A DNA stretch of 64,000 nt, taken from NCBI GenBank assembly GCA_007922225.1, contig ML679956.1, forward strand, positions 70,486,111 through 70,550,110. The letters are read 5' to 3'. A model generated the notes under the pieces. The model had not been told where the DNA came from and did no database searches. It worked only from the letters and a program-made list of their open reading frames with translations. Each line of letters starts with the position of its first letter. The first letter of the stretch is position 1. A program made the position numbers and the translations under genes. This stretch comes from Emydura subglobosa (lineage: Eukaryota; Chordata; Testudines; Chelidae). Shown here piece after piece: positions 34,275 to 45,843 of this stretch.

Positions 34275-35984
34275 AGTGACAGATGATGTGGAAAAAGCTG
34301 AAGTACTCAATGCTTTTTTTGCCTCTGTCTTCAAAGACAAGGTGAGCTCTCAGACTACTGCACTGGGCAGCACAGAATGGGGAGGAGGTGAGCAGCCCTC
34401 AGTGCTGAAAGAACAGGTTCAGGATTATTAAGAAAGGCTGGACATACACAAATCCATGGGGCTAGATGCAATGCATCCAATGGTGCTGAGGGAATTGGCT
34501 GATGTCATTGCAGAGCCATTGGCCATTATCTTTGAAAACTCGTGGCAATTGGGGGAGGTCCCAGATGACTGGAAAAAGGCAAATGTAGTGCCCATCTTCA
34601 AAAAAGGGATGAAGGAAGACCTGAGGAATTACAGACTGGTCACCCTCACCTCAGTCCCTGGAAAAATCATTGAGCAGGTTCTCAAGAAATCCATTTTGAG
34701 GCACTTGGAAGAGAGGAAGGTGATCAGGAACAGCCAGCATGGATTCACCAAGGGCAAGTCATGGCTGACCAACCTGATTGACTTCTATGATGAGATGACT
34801 GGCTCTGTGGATGTGGGGAAAGCAGTGGATGTGATATACCTTGACTTTAGTGAAGCTTTTGATACAGTCTCCCGCAGTATTCTTATCAGCAAGTTAAAGA
34901 AGTATGGGTTGGATGAATGGACTATAAGTTGGATAGAAAGCTGGCTAAATCTTCAGGCTCAACAGGTAGTGATCATTGGCTTGATGTCTAGTTGGCAGCC
35001 AGTAACAAGCAGAGTGCCCCAGGGGTCGGTGCTGGGGATGATTTTGTTCAACATCTTCATTAATGATCTGGAAAATGGGGTGGATTTCACCCTCAGCAAG
35101 TTTGCAGATGACACTAAGCTACGGGGAGTGGTAGATACCCTGGAAGGTAGGGATAGGATACAGAGTGACCTAGACAAATTGGAGGGTTGGGCCAAAAAAA
35201 ATCTGATGAGATTCAACAAGGACAAGTGCAGAGTCTTGCACTTAGGACAGAAGAATCCCATGCACAGCTACAGACTGAGGACTGACTGGCTAGGCAGCAG
35301 AAAAAGACCTGGGGGTTACAGTGGGCAAGAAGCTGGATATGAGTCAACAGTGTGCCCTTATTGCCAAGAAGGCTTAAGGCACATTGGACTGCTTTAATAA
35401 AAGCATTGCCAGCAGATCGAGAGCAGTGATTATTCCCCTTTATTCGACACTGGTGAGGCCACATTTGGAGTACTATGTCCAGTCTTGGGCCCCCCACTAC
35501 AGAAGGGATGTGGACAAATTGGAGAGAGTCCAGCGGAGGGCAACAAAAATGATTACGGAGCTGGAGCACATGACTTATGAGGAGAGACTAAGGGAACTAG
35601 GCTTGTTTAGTCTGCAAAAGAGAAGAATGAGGGAGGATTTGATAGCAGCCTTTAACTACCTGAAAAGGTGTTCCAGGAAGGATGGAGCTAAGCTGTTCTC
35701 AGTGGTAGTAGATGACAGAACTAGGAGCAATGGTCTCAAGTTGCAGTGGGGGAGGGCTAAGGCGGATATTAGGAAAACTTTTTCACTAGGAGGGTGGTGA
35801 AGCACAGGAATGGGTTACCTAGGGAGGCGGTGGAATCTCCATCCTTAGATGTTTTTAAGGTGTGGCTTGATAAAGCCCTGGCTGGGATGATTTACCTGGG
35901 GTTGGTCCTTCTTTGAGCAACAGGGTTGGACCGGATGACCCTCTGGGGTCCCTTCCAACCCTAGTCTTCTATGATTCTATGAAA
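34275..35984 (+). mobile_element. CR1 LINE, 5'-truncated, with reverse transcriptase
   Basis: The main frame (34,456-35,397) holds the [19 protein letters not shown] motif (as [19 protein letters not shown]), [32 protein letters not shown] and the catalytic [11 protein letters not shown] frame break near 35,390 separates the C-terminal thumb part (35,384-35,800: RPHLEYYVQSW). The element ends with GATTCTATGAAA, the CR1 3' repeat. The N-terminal endonuclease is missing, as in most CR1 copies. It lies in the intron antisense to the channel gene. Confidence 0.95.
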
Positions 35985-36950
35985 AGTCCTTGTTTGTGGT
36001 TGGTGATTCCTAGAGCTGTTGTCATTGCTAAGCAAGTTTAGGGGCAATGTCTTAGACCTTGTGTGGGAACAGTGAAAGGCAACACAGAAACTGGACTGAC
36101 AGTGAGACTGCCCACTACCTGCTGAAATCACTGAGAGCTGGGGTAAGAGTTGGAACCTTGGAACATGACATTACAGCAGTGGCTGGTGGCGATGGCACAG
36201 AGTGGCGACAGAGAGACAGCAGCAGCTGTGAGCCAGTTGCAGAGGCAACAGCAGCAAAGGGATTGCTCAATGTGCTCTCCTCCTGGGGTGAGAGATGAAC
36301 CCCTCTGTGAATGAAGCTCGGCTCTCTGGATCTTCACTAACCAAGGATTGCCAATTGTGAGAGAGAAATGGTGCCATGAAGAGAAAGGAGAGTGGTGTAT
36401 TAAGGGACATTAGTTTGTTGGACTTTCACACCACAAGGTGAGAAACTGTGCCAAAGGACACTGCCCAACACAATGTAGGTGGATGTTTGCCTATGGTCAC
36501 ATGCTTTTGAATTGTGGCTGTGGTGTTTTCCGAAATTAATGGTTTACTCAAGATATGCTTGCAAGGGATATTGTCCCAGGTATCCCAGACAAAATGTAAC
36601 CCTTCTGACAGGGGGAGAAATGGGATAGCTCCTCTGGTCCCCCTTCCCTCTCTCTCCCTGCAATGTCCAGCCTGGGAAGTGGGGGAAAGGGGTGAAGAGC
36701 CCCAGGAGCTGCAGGACAATCAGAAGTGAGGTGGAGGGGCAAGAACTGATGTGGGGGCAGAACTGATGGAGGATCTGGAGGGAAAATTAATTGTTTGGCA
36801 AGGGATGGGCAGACATGGGGGTGAGAGCTCCTGCAATGGGGAAAAAGCCACTTTTGCAGGAGCACTGGCAACACTAATTGTCATTCAGACCCACCTGTGC
36901 AGGGGAGTGGGAGTTCAAAGGTCAAACCACAATAACAATATCTATCTCAT
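35985..36950. other. Intron DNA, unassigned
   Basis: GC-balanced sequence with purine-rich patches; its frames on both strands have no motifs. It may include LTR sequence but no boundary was found. Confidence 0.35.
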
Positions 36951-38860
36951 AATTTTTGGGGGGTCTCATTCATGATTTTTTAACTTTTGGGGTTGGCAAT
37001 ACTGCAGGTGGGGATCCCATTTGGGCCTGGCACCTTGTTGCTTCTAGTCTGAGTGATGGCATGCCAAACTTCCTCAGAATATGGGGGGTCGGCAAGAGGT
37101 TCACGGTTCAACAGAGTCTTGAAATGCTCCTTCTAATGTTGCTTGAGGGCTACATTGTCCTTAAGAAGGGTAGAGCTGGCCTAAGATGGCAAAGGGGTTG
37201 TGCCATTTGAACTTAGCTTGTAGATGGCTTTTGTTGCTTGAAAAAGGCTTCTCATGTCATGTTGACCAGCGAAACTCTGGATCTCCATTGCCTTTGCTTG
37301 CCACCATTGATTCTTGATGTCACGCAGCCTCCTTTGAACTACAGCTTTAAGCTGATGATAAGTCTCTCATTTTTGCTGGTGAGAGAGTTCATTTTGCCAA
37401 GTGTAAAATGCACTTCTCTTCCGATGAATAAGTGCTAGGATTTCCTCAGTGTTCTCATCAAATCAATCTTGATGGTGGTAAGTGGAATATCCAATCGATT
37501 CAGCACATGCCTTGTGAATAATGGTCTTGAACTCCTTCCGATATGTTTGGATGTCATTGATGTTGTCAGGTAGGTTAGAGAGCCTCTCAATGAGGTGTTA
37601 CTGAAGAGTCTCCTGACTAGCATAATTTTGAAGGGCCTTGATTTTAAATCTCTTCCACATTTCTTTTGGTTGTTTACGGTGTTGTGGCATAAGCTGCATG
37701 TTCATGATTGATCTGACTATACAATGGTCTGCCTAGCAGTCATCCGTACCTCTCAAGGTCATGTAACATGGACATCAGTATGATCATGGACTCTAGTCAA
37801 GAAGATGCAGTGTTTGGAATGTGGATGTTTCCAAGTAGTCTTATATTTGTCCCTGTGTCTAAAGATGGTATTTGTGATAAGCAAATCATCTTCCACACAT
37901 TTACTGAGGGGAAAAATCCCATTAGAGTTAACTTTCCCCACCCCTTCTTTCTCAGTGTTCTGGATGATGCCCAACACTTCCATTGATGTCACCCATTAGG
38001 ATAAGCTTGTCTTCCTTGGCTGTGGCAGTGAGAACTGCATCAAGAGCATAGTAGAACTGCTCCTGGTTGTCTTCATCATCGTCAAGAGTGGGAGCATATG
38101 CACTGATGATCATGGCATAGTGGTTGTTACTAAGCTTAAGATGCAGAGTCATGAGATGTTCATTAATACCCATAGGTAGTTCTAAAGATTGGCTAGCAAT
38201 CTTGTTCTTGATAGCAAAACCAATCCCATGAATACGTCTCTCTTCAGATGGCTTTCCTTTCCAAAAGAAGGTATAGCCACCTCCAATTTCTTTCAATTGG
38301 CCTTCATCAGCCTGACTGGTCTCATTTAGGGCAGCAATATCAGTCATATCTGCCTATTATGGCAGTTCTTCTCTCAGATCAGTCACTGTTTGGGGAATCC
38401 ATAAGACTGCGAACATTCCAAGTGGTGAACTTTACTTTGCTTTATATGTTCTGACCATAGGTAAAGTGATCCTGCTGTACATGGTCATCCAGCCAGAGGG
38501 AAGGGGATGAGAAACCCTATGTTTAGGACATCTTTTCTAGCTCCTTCCCCTTTAAGGGTGAACAGAAGGGATTCTGAAAAGGACTGGTCAGTTGCAGCCA
38601 CAGCTGATGAATTGTGTTTCTGAATCTCACAAGTCCAACCACAAAATGACCAACACACGCTTTCCACCAGCATGCAGATTTGTAACTAGGGACTCACAGA
38701 GATCACTGCTCCTGTCCCCACCATTACTCATCCATTGCTGCAGGTCTTTGTTAATGGGAGATGTTTACATCTTTGACAGAGGCCTATGCGTGAAATCTTT
38801 TAATGTGGGAGAGCCAGTACGCAGGTGGTAACCTCATGAAACTTGACAGGAAGGAGCCCT
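36950..38860 (-). mobile_element. APE-type LINE, 5' part in inverted orientation
   Basis: The minus-strand frame 38,347-37,952 is an apurinic-type endonuclease: DIAALNETSQADEGQLKEIG, AYAPTLDDD and MGDINGSVG (usual GDFNxxVG, the catalytic Asp and Asn kept). It continues at lower coordinates with THRSKHCIF-like and a central region (EEILALIHRKRSAFY on another frame near 37,440-37,380). The RT part of the same family is on the plus strand from 39,080, so this half is inverted. Confidence 0.85.
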
Positions 38861-39079
38861 GGGCCCAGTGGCAGGGAAGTCTGAGACAACCAGAAGTCTC
38901 GGTCCTACTGCAGCCCTCATCTGCCTTCCCAGCCGCAGAGAACTGACAAGACCTCAGATACACCTGTTCTGCTGTTGGGGTCTTGAGAAGTTTGAATCGC
39001 GCTTCATCTGGAACCTCACCTCAGAACTGTTTACAAAGAGTGACCCTACCAGGACTGCAAGACTCCAAACAACATAGTT

Positions 39080-40850
39080 CTCAGGGTCATTGGGAAACAC
39101 AAGCTTCTCCACCACAAGGTAATGATCCAATTAGAGAGTCTTCAAAGCTGGTGGAATAGCACTCATGCAAAAACTTCAACTTCTTGTTAGAATTTGGGTT
39201 AATGAAGAAATTCCACCTAATCTAAAGAATGCCAATATTGTGACCATTTTAAAGAAAAGGGACAAGTCAATGTGTGGGAATTACCGAGGTATTGCCCTCC
39301 TCTCCATTGCTGGGAAGATCCTCGCTTGCATCCTTTTGAACTGTCTCTTCCCAAAGACATCCTTCTGGAATCATCATGTTGTTTCAAACTGTCTTGGGGC
39401 ACCACCCACATGCTTTTTGTTGCATGACAGATCCAAGAGAAGTATAGAGAACAACACCAGCCATGGTTTATGACATTTATTGACCTAACTAAGGCCTTTG
39501 ATTCCCCCAATCATGAAGTGTTATGAAAGATGCTGTCTAGGTTTGGCTGTCCATTGAAGTTCATTCGTGTTCTCAGGCTACTTCATGATGGAATGACCAC
39601 CACTGTCCTCTGTAATGGGTGGGAGACGGATCTATTCACAATCCGTACTGGTGTTAGCAGGGTTGTGTTACTGCCTCCAACCGTTTTCTCCCTCTACCTT
39701 GCCTTAATCTTCATTCTTACTCATGACTACCTTTCTTCTGTAATTGGGATTGAGTATCACCTAGATGGCAAGATCTTCAATCTGCAGTGTCTTCATTATA
39801 AAACTAAGGTCACCAGGATGGTTATTACTAACCTTTAGCATGTTGATGATTGTGCTGTCCTTGTGAACACCAAAGCTAACATACAGGCCATCCTAGATCT
39901 TTTCTCAGGCCTATCTAGCATAGCCTAGGACTCTCCCTCAATATTGGGAAGACTAGGGTGATCCACCAGCCTGCTTGAGCACAAGTTGCCCCCTTTATCC
40001 CACAAATTGTCATTGGCAGTGAACACCTGGAAACGTTGAACATTTCCCTTACCTTGGTAGCACCTCTCCCAGACAGCCAATCTTGATGTGGAGATTGAAC
40101 ATGAGATCTGTTATGCCAGTATATCCTTTGGAAAGTTGCTCCATCGTTTCTTTATTGACTGAGATCTGTGGATGGAAACTAAGATCCTCGTCTACAATGC
40201 AATAGTCATTCACTTCTTCTTTATGGGTGCGAGACTTGGGTGACATATTAAAGCCATTTTAAGCATCTGGAGTGATATTAACAGCTCTGCCTCAGGAAGA
40301 TTCTCCATATCAGATGGGAAGACCGTAGCACCAATGACAACGTTCTCTCTGCAGCTAACATCACTGGTATTGAGGCAAAGATTATGAAACATCAACTTCA
40401 CTGGGCTGGTCGTTGTGTGTGGATAGCTGATACTTGTCTTCCAAAGCAAGTCCTCTTTTCTCAATGTAGTCATGGTAAGAGGATCCGCGGAGGACAGAGC
40501 AAACACTACAAGGACACCCTGAAAGTATATCTTAAGAAGGGAGGCATTGACCCTATGAAATGGGAAGAGCAGGCTGGCAATAGACTGCAATGGCATCACA
40601 TCAACAATCAAGCGTTAGCCCCTTTTTGAAGAGAATCACCTTGCTCAAGAGGCTGAGAAATGGCAGAGGAGGAAGGGAAGTGTACACCATACCAGACAGC
40701 AATTGTGGTCTCTCCAAGCAACCACCTGTCACATATGTGGAAAAACCTGTAGAGCACAAATAGGACTCCTCAGCCATCTAAATCTCATAAATGATTTTCC
40801 CCCGGCAGACATCATCCTCATATCGAAGGACAGACAATGACAACTGCAGT
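39080..40850 (+). mobile_element. APE-type LINE, 3' part with reverse transcriptase
   Basis: Frames from 39,165 on read NANIVTILKKRDKSMCGNYR, GIALLSIAGKILACILLN, FIDLTKAFDSPN-like, FGCPLKFIRVLRLLHDGM and, near 40,730-40,790, CHICGKTCRAQIGLLSHL, a C2H2-like finger at the C-terminus of this LINE type. Several stops and shifts are present. I do not assign the clade with confidence (RTE- or L2-related APE LINE). Confidence 0.85.
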
Positions 40851-41154
40851 TGGGAAAAGGATGGGGGGCCAGGTACAGGGGAAACTGGTGACTAAAGGAC
40901 AAAGCAGCTCTGAGTGCAAGCGCTGGCGTGTGTCTGTAACCCATTGGACCTTTATCTTTGTCCATCCCTCGAGATCACCATTATCCCCTCCCCCACTCCC
41001 TACACATCCCCTCTCCTACCAAATTACTTCAGGCCAAAGAATCTCTCTGCTGCTGCTGCCTACACATATCACAGGGAGCAGCTTAACATGCTGCTCTCTC
41101 TCACTGGGTGCACAGCTCAGCCTGCAGAAGCAACAAAGTGTGCCACCTTTTATT

Positions 41155-41175
41155 TTTATATATATATATATATGT
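41155..41175. repeat. AT microsatellite
   Basis: TATATATATATATATA run, about nine units. Confidence 0.9.
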
Positions 41176-41224
41176 AATGTTTACTTTTATCCTATTTTTC
41201 CCCTGTTATATTTCTCCTTTTGAT

Positions 41225-42331
41225 CATTTGCTGGTATGAACTCTTAGGATGGTACCCAGTTAAAACGCAAAAGGGATGAAGGAATGTAGGAAAAGTTTTA
41301 TTTCTCGTAACACAACATGCTAGGCAAACACAAAAGAAGGCATGAACTTCGACCTAAAAAATTTACATTCTGATAGAAATATCCACCACAGAGAACTGGA
41401 GTTAGTCAAGAATGAATAATGAAGTAATATTTATATTATGCTGTTCTGATAGCCCTATGATTCTTACTGCATTATCTGCTGCAGTAATTGTGTAATTGAA
41501 AAAATAAAGTAAAAGTAAAAAATAATGGTTCAGAGGAAGTTTTAAACAAGATATTCCACTGAGTACTATTATCTATTAAGTGCCTTCCATGGGCTGTTGG
41601 CACAAGGCAAAGAAGAAGATCCAAGCATCTAAATACCAATAAAATCTGGCCCTATCTGCATCTTTAGGTGCCTAAATATCTTTAAAAATGTGGCCCACCA
41701 ACCCTGCTCTGAAGACAATCTAAATATTTTTAAGTATGGCTATACTAATTCTCTCTCTCAACCATACTTCTTAAAAATGGAAAACCTTTTAGGGAGAAAA
41801 CCTTCAGTCAAAGTAGGTTTTTTTAAGGCTTTCAAGTAAATAGGTTGAGCCAGATTTCCCAGTATGTTCTGGCTTCTTTGAGCCATTCCAATGACACAAA
41901 ACAACCAGAAACCCAAATTAACAAGTCAAGATTCTGGTTGCTCTGCATTGACAGCTGGAGTGCATCAGTGAATCTAGCCCTCTTTAGAACCATGGTTTCC
42001 ATTCCTAACCTCTGCCTTCAATTGCTGATTGGATATAGAGACTGGGGAGGTGGTTCTAATAATGATGAGAAGAAAAGAAGAAACAGGCTGTGCTGCATCT
42101 GCTGTACCAAGTAGGCTAGGAGCTTTTAACTTCTTGAATGACCCCATACTGGGATTGCTGCCAGGAGTTTGTTCCACTCCCTGGCAGGCACTGTGGCAGT
42201 TTCCCAGTCTTATTAGCAATTTTGCATTAGCAGTGGCAACAGATCACCTCAACAGCTCTTATCACTTAGAGATCCCTGCAGGGGAAAACTGAATGAAGGG
42301 AGAGTGCTATTGTTCCAGGGGGAAGGACGGA
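41225..42331. other. Intron DNA, nothing recognised
   Basis: No exon, repeat copy or motif was recognised. A stretch near 41,640-41,700 (TTTAGGTGCCTAAATATC) resembles decayed SINE sequence. Confidence 0.35.
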
Positions 42332-42336
42332 TAAGG

Positions 42337-43457
42337 TGTGACACGCTGTACCCCATGTACACACTTATGGTGTGATTTGTGTAACATTCATGTTCACCCT
42401 TACAGTGTACCTGTGTATTGTTTAATGCAAAGTATGTCATGTAAGATGTTTTTGGAATGCTCATGGCATACTGAACATTATTGTTATGGTAGCATGTTTC
42501 CTGCAATGTCACACATATGTACAGATATGAAACTCTGCTGTGTCATATCCCCAAATATGTCTCTCACATGGCTTGAATAGATCCAGACTAATACAAAGCT
42601 GTGTTTCCACACCCCGCAGAGGCATGCATACAGGAACAATGGACTGGCCTAAGCACCTGTGAGCACTTTGGCTCAAGTGGAAGAAATCATGCCCATTGCC
42701 GGACAGGGTTGATCACCTGACACCATGGGATGTTGGGAAAACTTGTTAAAAAGTAGGCCTCTTTGTCTTGGGCTCTCCCCTGGAATCTATCTTCCAAGCA
42801 ACATCAAAGACTGGCACCTACTCACAGGAAGGGAGGGCCTGGTTGCAAAATGTATCACAACCAGCCTGTGTGGTAAACTAACATCATAGATTGAAAAAGA
42901 CTGGAATATTAATTTTAGTTTAGGATATGAATTATCTTTTAGTTAATTATGATTAACTCTTTGACTTATTAATAATCTGATTTAGATTCACTTAAAATCT
43001 TACTGTAGAATCACAGAATCAGAGAAGATTAGAGTTGGAAAGGACCTCAGGAGGTCATCTAGTCCAACCCCCTGCTCAAGGCAGGACTCAATAATCCATA
43101 ATCAATAAACTTATTTGTTTGTTTTATCTAAAAACAGTGCATGTGGACTAAGTGTGTGCAGAGACCTCACTTAGAGTAACAGAGCTGGTGCATATCAATT
43201 TCTTTGAACCCTGCAAGACAACAGTTCCCGGGATTGCATCTGGGACTGGGGGTGTTTGCTGGGGGTCTATCCCATGAGTGGCTGGCCAGAAGTGCTCCTT
43301 CACTAGGCCAGGGACCGATTATTCACAGGAGGCTGGGCGTGGGCTGACCCAGGAGTAGATGGTTCACACAGCAAAGCAGGGTAAATCAGGGCCCAGGAGT
43401 GAGGAATTGGGTTGACATAGTACACAGTAGTCCAGATTGCAGGGGGAGAACGTCACA
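42337..43457 (+). repeat. Solo LTR c (family 1)
   Basis: It starts TGTGACACGCTG and ends ACGTCACA, flanked on both sides by a perfect 5-bp duplication TAAGG (42,332-42,336 and 43,458-43,462). It is 1,121 bp including a small CR1-tail insertion at about 43,007-43,102. It lies inside the AT-AC intron, antisense to the gene. It defines the ends of family 1. Confidence 0.95.
43007..43102 (-). mobile_element. CR1 3'-end fragment nested in solo LTR c
   Basis: GAGTTGGAAAGGACCTCAGG and CATCTAGTCCAACCCCCTGC are the reversed CR1 3' terminal region. It interrupts the sequence CTTAAAATCTTACTGTA...ATAAACTTATTTG, which is uninterrupted in LTRs a and b. Confidence 0.85.
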
Positions 43458-43462
43458 TAAGG

Positions 43463-44383
43463 GCAGTGGGATATTGTGGCGGGGAAAGGAGTATCTGCAT
43501 ATATGCAGGATGTGTACCTCTGCGTAGTTAAAGAGATACCATCAAGTTGAAAATTAAATTTCTGTCTGAACCTCTGTACCTGTTGTAATTGTGATTTACA
43601 ACTAAAATTACTATAGCTGAAAGGAATTAATGAAAAAAAAAGTATTTTTTCAGTTTGTTCACTTTGCATATAGTCAGTTTCCCTGTTTCAGTTGTATAAT
43701 CAATTTCTCACATGTTGAAAAGCCTATTATAAACATCAACAAAGAAAAAGAAAAGCCATTATAAAAATGTTGTAAAAGAAAGTTTAAAACAGCTCAAGGC
43801 CTATTATTTAAAGGGTGTGGTATCAAAAATTAGATTTTTTTTAAATTAATCAAAAAAATTCTATTGACAGCAGCCCTTTAAATTCCTTTAACAGAGAAGC
43901 AGCAGCTGCCCAGTTAATCAAGTCACTCTTTCTCCATGTTCTTCTTGCCCTCACTCAGGATCTCCCCATTAGCTACCAGGATTCTGCTCCCCAAAGCACC
44001 TCAGGAGAGGAGGAAAATAATTTCACTTTCCAGCGACAGCGTCCAGTGTAAAAACTATCTGCTTGGAGCTCCTTGGCTGCTTTATCCCCCTCATCAATTA
44101 AGAAGAAGAAATAAGGGCAGAGAATGAAAATAAGATCTAAAAGTAAACTATTTAAAAGCTTAGAGAAAAATATCAAATCCTGGCTGAAAATGTACTAGCA
44201 AGAAGGCTCCTATTGTCAAAAACTTTATTTGGCATATAGCCCTTTAAACCATATTCCAGTATGACTCCAATGCAATAGACTTCAGGGAATGTTATCACCT
44301 ACTGTGTATATCTAGCATATAACAGTCACAGTATTGAAGGCCTTATTAAGGGCTTTCAAAGACATTTGATATGCTGTACTTAT
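43463..44383. other. Intron DNA, nothing recognised
   Basis: AT-rich intron sequence between solo LTR c and the domain III S6 exon. Confidence 0.4.
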
Positions 44384-44521
44384 CTTTTTCCTTTGTTGGT
44401 TAAATTCTTTGATAACAACTCCAATGAAAAGATTCATCATGAAAAAAGATCCAATCATGATAAAACTCACAAAATACAAGTACATATATAAACGGTTTTC
44501 AAATGCTGGTTGCAGATCTAC
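44384..44521 (-). CDS. SCN11A: Sodium channel alpha subunit, exon with domain III S6
   Basis: The exon is 138 bp (46 codons) and encodes the pore exit and S6 of domain III, starting [20 protein letters not shown]. The acceptor is TTGTTATAG|GTA. The donor is unusual: the exon ends in AAG and the intron begins ATAAGT, not GT. In other sodium channels this position carries an AT-AC intron, and the exon length is the same. After S6 the conserved stretch IGVIIDNFNQQ reads [11 protein letters not shown] here, replacing an acidic residue with Lys at the S6 cytoplasmic end. A GTACAG donor four bases downstream is a second possible splice site, discussed under the intron. Confidence 0.95.
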
Positions 44522-45428
44522 CTATAACAATAAATAAATAGAAAAAACAGTCAGAAAAACTGCTGTCATTTGAAGTTTGTAATAATTGATCCCTTTATCA
44601 TCAGAAGGGCCAGATTCTTTAAAAGCATTTACATATCTACATTTGCATGAGCAAGTATAACAAATCTGCACAGATGAAAACATGTAGATAGATACAGATT
44701 TAACATAAAATCCTGGACCTAAATAACAAAATATTAACGCTGACCTGAAGTTATGTTTTTGTTAGACTCAGTCCAAGTATGTTATCTGCTGGGAACCCAG
44801 TACTCTTAGTTCCTTTATCTTCTAGAAGTTCAGTGATGTTTTTCTCTTAATACCTGTTCCATTATTTTGCTAGGGATGGAAAACTAATCTTAAATGACAA
44901 GAGTTGCCACAATCACTCGTCTTTCCTTTTTAAGGTCAGCACTACATTTGCAAATTTCTATTCTTCCAATACCTAAACAGCTTTCCATGACTTTTAAAAA
45001 ACAATTGACAGTAAATATATTAGTCAGTTCCTATAGCAGCCTAAGATGCAAAAAAATTGAACTATACATTCAAATAAATGCATGGAAGCTCAATACTATC
45101 TTCTTGGTATTTCCTTAATACTCAACATCTCAAACAGCCAATACATGACACGATGTGGGAAGAAATGCCGCAGAGGAGATTTTAAAGGCATTTAATAGCA
45201 GGTAGGCACTTTTATGCTCAATAAAAGTCAATGGGAGTTATGCATCTAACTGATATTTGTGCCTTTGAAAATCTCCTCCTCCATGTCAATTTTTTCAAAG
45301 GTGTATATAAAATGACTGTTTCCTGAAAGATATACTTCAATTGAATTAATAAAATAATGTTATCATGTTACTATATCATCTGGTTTTGGTTCATTTTTGT
45401 TTTTGTTCTGTTTCTCATGTATAATTTA

Positions 45429-45843
45429 GAATCATAGAATTATAGAGTTGGAAGGGACCTCAGGAGGTCATCTAGTCCAACCCCCTGCTCAAAGCAGGAC
45501 TAACCTCAGCTAAATAATCCCAGCGAGGGTTTTGTCAAGCTGCAGCTTAAAAACCTCTAAAGATGGAGATTCCACCACCTCCCTAGGTAACCCATTCCAG
45601 TGCTTCACCACCCTCCTAGTGAAAAACTTTTTCCTAATGTCCAACCTAGATCTCCCCCACCGCAACTTGAGACCGTTGCTCCTTGTTCTGTCATCTGCCA
45701 CCACCGAGAGCAGCCTAGCTCCATCCTCCCCTGGAACCCCCTTTCAGGTAGTTAAAGGCTGCTATCAAATCCCCCCTCATTCTTCTCTTCTGCAGACTAA
45801 ACAAGCCTAGTTCCCTCAGCCTCTCCTCATAAGTCTCATTTTT
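45429..45843 (-). mobile_element. CR1 LINE 3' end
   Basis: Minus-strand frame 45,704-45,510 encodes [15 protein letters not shown] and [20 protein letters not shown], the last part of CR1 ORF2. The 3' end, in reverse, is AATCATAGAATTATAGAG. It is 5'-truncated to about 415 bp and better preserved than the 17-kb copy, so younger. Confidence 0.95.

Larger units (their letters stand above)
33492..44383 (-). other. SCN11A: AT-AC intron of the sodium channel gene (10.9 kb)
   Basis: Read on the minus strand the intron starts ATAAGT at 44,383 and ends CCTATAC at 33,492. Splicing here joins AAG to TTAGATGGA and gives a 105-bp exon, the same length and position as the inactivation-gate exon of other sodium channel genes. 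An AT-AC intron of the kind removed by the major spliceosome is established at this position in human SCN4A and related genes. An alternative GT-AG reading also keeps the frame: a donor GTACAG and an acceptor TTAG, both shifted by four bases. It would replace Leu-Asp by Ile-Asn at the junction. The conserved Leu favours AT-AC. The intron contains solo LTR c, the inverted LINE and a CR1. Confidence 0.82.

Noticed and set aside
37435..37623. 62-residue frame as a separate small gene
   Set aside because: It is a shadow frame of the inverted LINE, whose own protein motif reads in another frame.
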